Part shown: one piece after another, positions 43,953 through 50,060 of the stretch
How positions within the stretch are numbered: position 1 is the stretch's first letter
Layout: each line of letters begins with the position of its first letter
Origin: Anaerolineaceae bacterium 4572_78
Lineage (GTDB): Bacteria; Chloroflexota; Anaerolineae; 4572-78
DNA length: 51,568 bases
Assembly: GCA_002084875.1 (NCBI GenBank)
Contig: NBMH01000007.1
Span: 1 to 51,568 of the forward strand
Direction of reading: 5' to 3'
Made by a program: the position numbers and the translations under genes
The notes under the pieces: generated by a model
The model's input: only the letters and a program-made list of their open reading frames with translations
Databases searched by the model: none
Told to the model about the DNA's origin: nothing

Positions 43953-44639
43953 ATGACTAAACAAAAAAAAATATCTTTAGTAGTTGTTTCTCTGTTAGTA
44001 ATAGTGGCGTTGTTGGTTCCGTTTGTGATGCAAGCCGACCGTAATAAAATTCCCCCGCCGCCGCCATTTCCTTTAGAAGGAACCCCTCAATTTGAAGGAG
44101 GATGGCGAGGTCCCGATGGCAAACCACCAACAGCAACACCTAATCCCATTGAGGCAAAGGAGACAGCAAAACATTCCCCAAGGACAAAACGACCTGTAAT
44201 GCCAACTATGGAAATGATTGATCTTGCTCCTGATATACCTCACCTTGATAAGTCTCAAATTACTGTTCGGCGAGGTAAAAGTGGGAAGACAGTAGTTTTG
44301 TTATTAGATCCACGAGCAGATAAAGAAGCTATCCTTGAAAAACACCTCAACCATAATGAGGGTGATGAAGTGCTTCATACTACTTTGCCTATGCGAGGTT
44401 TTTTAGAATTCGTAGAAAGTATGAAGCCTGAAATTATTAATTTAGCCCCCGGCACACCCTACTGTAAGATGTACCAAATTGTAGGAAAGCGAGGGCAAAC
44501 AGGCAAAACAGTCATTATCATGGTAGCAATTGATACTGACAAAGAAGATGTAATCAAAGCCTATTTTGATAAAGAAGCAGGTGATGAATTTAAATTCACT
44601 GCTCCTGTTCCTGGTAGGGATCATCCCGACTGTGAGTAG
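43953..44639 (+). CDS. Exported protein with two internal repeats
   Basis: 228 residues. An N-terminal hydrophobic helix (about 7-27) anchors or exports it; a Pro-rich segment follows. Two homologous units then appear: RRGKSGKTVVLLLDPRADKE... (about 107-150) and KRGQTGKTVIIMVAIDTDKE... (about 177-222), each ending in a GDE plus beta strand. No family is recognised. The ATG is the ATGA directly after the omega-RNA-like element, and the AGAGG site lies inside the element, so expression now depends on it. Confidence 0.65.
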   Translation: MTKQKKISLVVVSLLVIVALLVPFVMQADRNKIPPPPPFPLEGTPQFEGGWRGPDGKPPTATPNPIEAKETAKHSPRTKRPVMPTMEMIDLAPDIPHLDKSQITVRRGKSGKTVVLLLDPRADKEAILEKHLNHNEGDEVLHTTLPMRGFLEFVESMKPEIINLAPGTPYCKMYQIVGKRGQTGKTVIIMVAIDTDKEDVIKAYFDKEAGDEFKFTAPVPGRDHPDCE

Positions 44640-44653
44640 TTTATAAATATATT

Positions 44654-44709
44654 TAGGAGTCTCAAACTTGTAGTTTGAGCAGTTTAAAACTATGAGTTTG
44701 AAACTCCTA
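44654..44709. terminator. Long inverted repeat, possible terminator
   Basis: TAGGAGTCTCAAACTTGTAG...GAGTTTGAAACTCCTA forms a large imperfect hairpin between two plus-strand genes. CAAACTTGTAGTTTGAG is itself palindromic, and a similar AAACTTGTAGTTT lies near 48482. Confidence 0.45.
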
Positions 44710-44754
44710 CATTTTCAAATTTTACTTTAACTATTGATTAACAAAAAAGGATTT

Positions 44755-46098
44755 ATGATGACATTTAAAAAATTATTGTATGTTTGTGTAATACTTTTAT
44801 TAGCCCTTATTTTTGTTACGAGATCTTCTGAAATTAGTAATGCTCAAGATTTAGGATCATCCAACAGATTTGGTGCAGCTGGTTTTCCTTCGGTTAACCA
44901 ATCCACTGAGTTTTCTTCTGCGGGAGATTATTATGTTTACATGGCATCAACAGGTGCACCTATTGAAACAATTCCTGTAAAAGGTATATCTAGTTCTGGT
45001 ACTATACTGCTTAATTGGTTAGGGCTTACAGCTAGAGATAACAATAACCCTGGTGGTGATACTGATTTTATAGCTGCTGGTCTAATCACAACCCAGACAG
45101 GTATTCACTGGTTTGCTAGCACTGAACCTAAGTCCCATGTAGCAACTGAAATAGAATGCATTCAAGGTTACGAAGGATGGCACAATATGTATGGTCAGCC
45201 TACTGCTTGTATAAGTATTCAAGGAAGTATGGGACTAGATCATTATGGTAATGATTGGCTTCGGGTACAAATCGTTACTTATGGTAATGGATATTGGATT
45301 GTACGTTTCAGGAATGATGCCACTGGAAAAACAAAAGATGTGGCAAAGATATATACCAACAAAACTATAGTGACAGATGCTCATATTGGTCTACGTAAGA
45401 GTTGGAATGGTACTGAGAAAAGCTTTAAAAGCGGATTTTATAATCAAGATTTTAAGTACCGTCGGGGTATGTACTGGGCTCATGCCCCTTCAGGTATTTC
45501 TAACTTTGACGATAGTGTTATCGGCATGAGCAGTGAGTTCTGTCCTCCTTATGGATTTGATACTTATGTCCAAAACAATCCCTATTTATGGTATTTAGGG
45601 CATACTCTTCACGCTGAATCAAGTGAGGAATTAGCTTGTAGTGGTAAACTTTACACTGGTGGTGGGGCTGAAACTGAAGTAACAAGCATTATTGCTGAAT
45701 ATAGTGGTTCCCTACCAAATGGTGTACAAGGCAGAGTGTTATCTTCAGAAAATGGAGAAGCATGTGTTCACACTAATCGGAAAATAGCTAGTATTTGGGA
45801 ACAGTGGCATATTGATACTATTTCCACGAATTTGTATGCATATCGGGGTAATAACGGTGAATATTTGTCAAGGATATCAAATGATGACTTATGGGAAGAA
45901 GCTGCTTATCCTGTTGATGGTAGCAGTAACTATAATCTTGATGCACTATTTATTTATGAACATGTTGAACCTTACGTTTTCAGACTAAAAAACGCAGGAA
46001 ATAACCGTTACGTTGACCACAACAAAGGTAGGTCATGTGTAGAAGCAATTTCACCTTATGCCGGAAGTGAAACATTATTTAGGTATGTAGCTCCCTAA
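44755..46098 (+). CDS. Large secreted protein of unknown function
   Basis: 447 residues from the ATG at 44755 (AAGGA six bases upstream; a TTG at 44734 is less likely). A clear signal peptide ends near SNAQD. The mature protein is rich in aromatic residues, Gly and Asn, with several Cys, typical of exported beta-rich proteins. The C-terminal 130 residues contain repeated short units (GRVLSSENGEACVH; LYAYRGNNGEYLSR; FRLKNAGNNRYVDH) suggestive of a beta-trefoil or ricin-like carbohydrate-binding module. The N-terminal domain is unrecognised. A terminator follows. Confidence 0.65.
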   Translation: MMTFKKLLYVCVILLLALIFVTRSSEISNAQDLGSSNRFGAAGFPSVNQSTEFSSAGDYYVYMASTGAPIETIPVKGISSSGTILLNWLGLTARDNNNPGGDTDFIAAGLITTQTGIHWFASTEPKSHVATEIECIQGYEGWHNMYGQPTACISIQGSMGLDHYGNDWLRVQIVTYGNGYWIVRFRNDATGKTKDVAKIYTNKTIVTDAHIGLRKSWNGTEKSFKSGFYNQDFKYRRGMYWAHAPSGISNFDDSVIGMSSEFCPPYGFDTYVQNNPYLWYLGHTLHAESSEELACSGKLYTGGGAETEVTSIIAEYSGSLPNGVQGRVLSSENGEACVHTNRKIASIWEQWHIDTISTNLYAYRGNNGEYLSRISNDDLWEEAAYPVDGSSNYNLDALFIYEHVEPYVFRLKNAGNNRYVDHNKGRSCVEAISPYAGSETLFRYVAP

Positions 46099-46126
46099 TT
46101 AATCAGGGTAAATGTGATAATTCACA

Positions 46127-46185
46127 GGGGACGATTAGTCTCTGTAGATTTTTGAAAATCTGTGGAATCTAGTCATCCCCTTTTT
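46127..46185. terminator. Terminator between convergent genes
   Basis: GGGGACGATTAG...CTAGTCATCCCC with an inner hairpin around AGATTTTTGAAAATCT is followed by TTTTT. It lies between the plus-strand secreted protein and the minus-strand CpaF gene. Confidence 0.7.
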
Positions 46186-46233
46186 GATAGCTATACTTAA
46201 GGTTTGTTACGACACAAAACAAGGTAACAAACT

Positions 46234-47676
46234 CTAATCCTTAAAGAAAAAGGTAGCTGGCAAATTAAATCCATTTTGTCGTAAGATATAATCGCTTTTG
46301 GGTCGGATACCAGTAGCTTGGTGGATGCCATCAACTTTCCCATCGGAGGTATCTCCAGTGTCATGGAACTTGAAAATATCCGTTAAGGTAACAATATCCC
46401 CTTCCATGCCTTGTACCTCTGTAATATAGGTCACTTTTCGACTACCATCACGTAATCGGGAAGCTTGGACAATGAAATGAACAGCAGAGGAAATTTGACG
46501 GCGAACTGTTGTCAAAGGCAAATCCACTCCAGCCATAAGCACAAGCGTTTCCAAACGAGAAATACAATCTCTCGGCGAGTTTGAGTGGACAGTAGTCATA
46601 CTACCATCATGACCAGTGTTCATTGCTTGTAACATGTCGAGTGCTTCTCCGCTACGACACTCTCCAATTACAATTCGTTCAGGACGCATGCGTAAAGCAT
46701 TAACCACACAATCCCGAATAGATATTTCGGTTGGGCTATCGGGAGTTGGTTTCTTCGTTTCCAAACGAACTACATTGCGTTGCTTGAACTGCAATTCAGC
46801 CGCATCCTCAATGGTGACAGTTCGTTCATGCTCAGGAATAAAAGCTGAAAGGACATTGATTAGTGTTGTTTTACCTGAACCTGTACCACCTGACACAACA
46901 ATATTCCGCCGAGAAACGACAAGAGCCTCTAAAAACCGTGCCATATTTGATGTTAATGAACCAAAATTAATTAGGTCTTCCATTTTGAGTTTATCCTTAG
47001 AAAACTTACGAATGGTGATGTTTGGTCCATCTAATGCACATGGGCGGATAACAGAATTGACCCGTGAGCCGTCAGGTAAACGAGCATCAATTAATGGCTC
47101 GTCAGAGTTAGCCCGCCGTCCTAATGGTTTAACAATGCGTGCTACAATTCGCTCGACATGGTTATCATTCAAAAACTTATGCCCTGACTCAACAATTTTT
47201 CCTTTGCGTTCGATGAAAATGATAAATGGTCCGTTGACCATAATTTCCGAGACATCATCGGCTTCGATGAGTGGTTCAATTGGTCCGTAGCCAAATATTT
47301 CGTTCAGTACATTATCAATGAACAGAGGTTGTTTTATAGTGTTTGGTACCTTTATCCGTCCACCTTGTATCAAATCCTCGACTGCCTTGCGAGCGACTTG
47401 CTCTCGTTCATCAGTGCGTTCTAATGGCATATCAAGAGGTAAGTCAGGTGCCAACACCCGTTGGCGGAGATTGTCAGCCACTTTTAATTGTAAGCGCATG
47501 GTTGAAGCCAATTCACTGGCGATAAAACCACGTTGCGGGGGAGCACCAGGTGGGTCAGGCTTAAGTGGGATAAGAATTGGGTCATCTTCAGGAGCCTTTT
47601 CTTTTTTCTTTAGTTTTGGCTTGGGTGGTTTGCGTGTTGGTGCCTCTCTTTTTTTTGTTTTACCAAATAGTGCCAT
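46234..47676 (-). CDS. cpaF: CpaF/TadA-type secretion ATPase
   Basis: 480 residues. A Pro/Lys-rich N-terminus (1-50) is followed by the GspE/CpaF fold. VSEIMVNGP near 142 begins the N-terminal domain, Walker A is SGGTGSGKTTLINVL near 262, and the Asp/His boxes include VTIEDAAELQF and MNTGHDGSMTTVHSNSP. The family powers Tad/Flp pili or related secretion. No other tad gene is visible here. TAGGAG precedes the ATG. A TerB-like gene lies 37 bases upstream on the same strand. Confidence 0.92.
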   Translation of the reverse strand: MALFGKTKKREAPTRKPPKPKLKKKEKAPEDDPILIPLKPDPPGAPPQRGFIASELASTMRLQLKVADNLRQRVLAPDLPLDMPLERTDEREQVARKAVEDLIQGGRIKVPNTIKQPLFIDNVLNEIFGYGPIEPLIEADDVSEIMVNGPFIIFIERKGKIVESGHKFLNDNHVERIVARIVKPLGRRANSDEPLIDARLPDGSRVNSVIRPCALDGPNITIRKFSKDKLKMEDLINFGSLTSNMARFLEALVVSRRNIVVSGGTGSGKTTLINVLSAFIPEHERTVTIEDAAELQFKQRNVVRLETKKPTPDSPTEISIRDCVVNALRMRPERIVIGECRSGEALDMLQAMNTGHDGSMTTVHSNSPRDCISRLETLVLMAGVDLPLTTVRRQISSAVHFIVQASRLRDGSRKVTYITEVQGMEGDIVTLTDIFKFHDTGDTSDGKVDGIHQATGIRPKSDYILRQNGFNLPATFFFKD

Positions 47677-47712
47677 AATTTCTCCTATGTTTATTGAAAA
47701 TAATTAAATAAA

Positions 47713-48042
47713 TTAACCACGACTTTTGATTAACATAACTTGCATTATTTCATCCGCTTTATCATGGGGGATGTTTAATGATTTTTGTAAATTGGCAATA
47801 AATACCTTCTCATTGGGATGGAGTATACCATCTGCTAATGCTAAATCATCCATAATTGAAAAAAGCCGCATTAACATGTCAGATAATGCTTCTGTTGAAT
47901 ACATCTTAAAAAGGTTCATACGCCCTAAGAGCCAGCCCGCCCCTTCGATTTCTGTATCTACGATTTCACCATCAATGGAAATAACGGCTAAGACAATAGC
48001 CGCTACTGCTTCGGCAGGTGTGAGATTGTATTGTGATTCCAT
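47713..48042 (-). CDS. TerB-like small protein
   Basis: 109 residues from the ATG at 48042; a longer frame only translates the omega-RNA-like element. The helical pattern with TPAEAVAAIVLAVISIDGEI near 8, an internal repeat ADGILHPNEKVFIANL near 78-93 and a terminal helix resembles the TerB/DUF533 helical-bundle family (DGxxxxxE motifs). It precedes cpaF by 37 bases in the same direction. The start codon is the ATG immediately after the right end of the element. Confidence 0.7.
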   Translation of the reverse strand: MESQYNLTPAEAVAAIVLAVISIDGEIVDTEIEGAGWLLGRMNLFKMYSTEALSDMLMRLFSIMDDLALADGILHPNEKVFIANLQKSLNIPHDKADEIMQVMLIKSRG

Positions 48043-48465
48043 AGAAATCAGCCGTTGGAAACCCCGACTTCTAGTCGGGGGAGGAAAACGGCTTGCCTCC
48101 TTTTTTGCCTTAACGTTAGTTTCCCATCCAGCTCTCTTGTGGCGGGATGGCTTGAATATTAAAATGGGGTGCCAGTTTTTTAAGGGCACAAAGCAGAGAA
48201 ACTGGCAAAACTCAACATAGCTTTCGCTAAGTTTTTATCTCCTCGACAATGTTAATCCGTAGGTTTGAATGTCAGCAACACTGGCTTAACCCCTTTAAAC
48301 CCGTTTAATCACTGACCGTAGCGGGCAAGGCTGGAGAAGCACACTGTCGTACCTGTTGTAGCTTTCTACGGTAACGTAGCCTTTCGAAAAGACTGAGTCT
48401 GGTCAACTTGAGGCTTGCAGAATTGTTCCTGCAAGCCCCCGACTTCTAGTCGGGGGTCGTTGACT
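48043..48465 (-). ncRNA. Full-length omega-RNA-like element without nuclease gene (copy 6)
   Basis: On the minus strand, AGTCAAC/GTTGACC encloses CCCCCGACTAGAAGTCGGGGG and GGCTTGCAGGAACAATTCTGCAAGCC. AGTCTTTTCGAAAGGCT, TACGTTACCGTA and a body nearly identical to 43576-43952 follow, including CGAGGAGATAAAAACTTAGC and the hairpin GCCAGTTT/AAACTGGC. This copy keeps the right-end hairpin: AGCCG...CCCCGACTAGAAGTCGGGG...CGGCT, then GATTTCT and ATG of the TerB-like gene. A GGAGG lies just before the hairpin. Confidence 0.72.
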
Positions 48466-48580
48466 GGCTCAATAATCCGAAACTTGTAGTTTGGGACTTC
48501 TGCGTAAACCCTAAAAACAAAAATTGGTATAGTAAATTATACAGTATTTGGAAAATTAAGGAGTAAACTATGTGTAAAAG

Positions 48581-48609
48581 AAAAAACCTCACTATTATTT
48601 GTGAGGTTT
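48581..48609 (-). terminator. Terminator of the tRNA cluster
   Basis: On the minus strand AACCTCAC/GTGAGGTT with an 8-base loop is followed by TTTTTT. It lies just downstream of the three minus-strand tRNAs. Confidence 0.85.
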
Positions 48610-48610
48610 A

Positions 48611-48682
48611 TGGGCCCTGCTGGATTCGAACCAGCGGCCGACCGGTTATGAGCCGGTTGCTCTACCGCTGAGCTAAGAGCCC
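48611..48682 (-). tRNA. tRNA with anticodon CAT (Ile2 or Met)
   Basis: Reverse complement: acceptor GGGCTCT/AGGGCCC, D arm GCTC/GAGC, anticodon stem ACCGG/CCGGT with loop CTCATAA, T arm GCTGG TTCGAAT CCAGC. The closing CAGCAGGGCCC resembles tRNA-Ile with a lysidine-modified CAT anticodon more than elongator Met, but this cannot be settled by eye. Confidence 0.9.
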
Positions 48683-48686
48683 GTAA

Positions 48687-48757
48687 AGCGGACGACGAGA
48701 CTCGAACTCGTATCAACAGCTTGGAAGGCTGTGGTTCTACCATTGAACTACACCCGC
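48687..48757 (-). tRNA. tRNA-Gly (anticodon TCC)
   Basis: Reverse complement: acceptor GCGGGTG/CGTCCGC, anticodon stem ACAGC/GCTGT with loop CTTCCAA, T arm ACGAG TTCGAGT CTCGT. It is separated by 4 bases from the CAT tRNA. Confidence 0.95.
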
Positions 48758-48767
48758 ATGCAAGAAG

Positions 48768-48843
48768 TCGGGGTGACTGGATTTGAACCAGTGACCTCTG
48801 CGTCCCAAACGCAGCACTCTAAACCGGACTGAGCTACACCCCG
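48768..48843 (-). tRNA. tRNA-Pro (anticodon TGG)
   Basis: Reverse complement: acceptor CGGGGTG/CACCCCG, anticodon stem CTGCG/CGCAG with loop TTTGGGA, T arm ACTGG TTCAAAT CCAGT. It is the first gene of the three-tRNA cluster. Confidence 0.95.
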
Positions 48844-48860
48844 ATACTCAGTATAATAGT

Positions 48861-48888
48861 ATTATACTCAATTTGATTAATTTTGCAA
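48861..48888 (-). promoter_or_regulatory. Promoter of the tRNA cluster
   Basis: On the minus strand TTGCAA (48888-48883) and a perfect TATAAT (48866-48861) have a 16-base spacer, about 18 bases before tRNA-Pro. Confidence 0.65.
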
Positions 48889-48946
48889 ATTTAAATTTAA
48901 TTTTTTGCTGATGAATTTGTAGTTTATTCTGAATTGCTCGGAAAAT

Positions 48947-48974
48947 TTGGTCTTTGGCTTAAATATGGTATAAT
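48947..48974 (+). promoter_or_regulatory. Putative promoter of the DUF3782-like gene
   Basis: TTGGTC (48947-48952) and a perfect TATAAT (48969-48974) are spaced by 16 bases, about 60 bases before the ATG. Confidence 0.45.
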
Positions 48975-49036
48975 AATATTATATTGAAATTATGAATTGC
49001 AAAATTGATTTTGCAATCCTAAATAGGAGTATATGA

Positions 49037-49747
49037 ATGTCGTTAGCTGTAAATACATTTGAAGATTTAATACATGTTATAGAAACCCGTCCAAAATGGC
49101 GACGTAAATTAGTCAGGGTCTTGTTTCCTGAAATTGATATACCAAAAGCATTGAAAGAACTTGCTGAAGCTCAAAAACGAACTGAGGAGGCAATTCATCA
49201 GTTGACTAAGCGTGTTGGTATGCTAGAGGTTAAGGTTGATAATCTTGAAATCCGAATGGATAGAATGGAATCAAAAATGGATAGAATGAACGGTACTTTA
49301 GGTCAATTAAAAGGGTTGACCTATGAAAGAACAGTTTTTGATAAATCAGTATCAATTTTTGGGCGATTCTTACGGAAAGGACATGATGCACGAAGCAAAG
49401 TAGGAGATTGCCTTCAAGATGCAGAAGATAATGGTCAAATCACAGAATTAGAACATGACCAAGTATTAGCTTGTGACTTGCTGTGGGGAGGAAAATCAAA
49501 AAAGACTGGTGAAGATATTATTTTGGTGTTAGAAGTATCATGGTGGATTGAGTCGCATGACATACAGCGGGCAGTTGAACGAGCTAAGGTTTTGCGTCAA
49601 ATCAAATTAAACGCATTGCCCGCTATAGTAGGAGTAGAATGGTCACAAGAAATGAAAGCTTATGCCGCAGAACAGAACGCTGTATTAGTTACGAATACAA
49701 GATTAGAAAAGGCATCATGGCTTTCAGCTATAGAACAATTAAGCTGA
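49037..49747 (+). CDS. DUF3782-like coiled-coil protein with PD-(D/E)XK-like domain
   Basis: 236 residues. The N-terminal part (about 35-95) is a strong coiled coil with repeated units (MRMDRMESKMDRM type heptads). The C-terminal part carries ELEHDQVLACDLLWGG and IILVLEVSWWIESHDIQRAV, the usual layout of a degenerate PD-(D/E)XK fold with the active Glu in VLEVSW. Such proteins are abundant in cyanobacteria and Chloroflexota with unknown function. AGGAG precedes the ATG, and a terminator follows. Confidence 0.75.
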   Translation: MSLAVNTFEDLIHVIETRPKWRRKLVRVLFPEIDIPKALKELAEAQKRTEEAIHQLTKRVGMLEVKVDNLEIRMDRMESKMDRMNGTLGQLKGLTYERTVFDKSVSIFGRFLRKGHDARSKVGDCLQDAEDNGQITELEHDQVLACDLLWGGKSKKTGEDIILVLEVSWWIESHDIQRAVERAKVLRQIKLNALPAIVGVEWSQEMKAYAAEQNAVLVTNTRLEKASWLSAIEQLS

Positions 49748-49811
49748 TTCTATCCGTTTACCCTACGAATTGTATGCCGTACTTTTTTTGTAGATAATTA
49801 ACCATACATGC

Positions 49812-49843
49812 AAAAAGGTCTTCCTATTTGGGAAGACCTTTTT
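49812..49843 (+). terminator. Rho-independent terminator
   Basis: AAAAAGGTCTTCC/GGAAGACCTTTTT is a perfect stem with a 5- to 6-base loop and T-run, 65 bases after the coiled-coil gene. Confidence 0.88.
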
Positions 49844-49949
49844 GTTTACTTCATGCACACCGTAGCATTACTTCACAAGTGGAGCTGATGCTACGGCATG
49901 CCGAGTACTACTGGATTTGGGTCGTGCAATTCAGCTTGCATGAGGGGAG

Positions 49950-50022
49950 AGGGCTGTTCAATGCTATTTTTTGACAAGATAAAATTGGAGGGTCGAAGCT
50001 TGCTTTGACATGAAAAAGCAAG
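49950..50022. repeat. Inverted long copy of the palindromic repeat family
   Basis: GGGCTGTTCAATGCTATTTT, TTGACAAGATAA, GGAGGGTCGAAGCTTGCTTT and GACATGAAAAAGC together are the reverse complement of 20265-20337 with one or two changes. It lies between a terminator and the end of the GT-C gene. Confidence 0.82.
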
Positions 50023-50060
50023 CGATTTGATGCTCCATTGTGCGACCACGTGATTGAAAA

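Noticed and set aside
46616-47290. Long plus-strand frame opposite the CpaF gene
   Set aside because: It is antisense to a well-supported gene and has no family features.
48043-48189. Longer N-terminus of the TerB-like protein
   Set aside because: The extra 49 residues are translation of the omega-RNA-like element.
35603-48465. CRISPR array
   Set aside because: Repeats are few, widely spaced and of different lengths, without regular spacers or cas genes.
38065-48465. Group I or group II intron
   Set aside because: No domain V-like hairpin, no reverse transcriptase and no group I core motifs; the elements end at ATGA and lie between genes.
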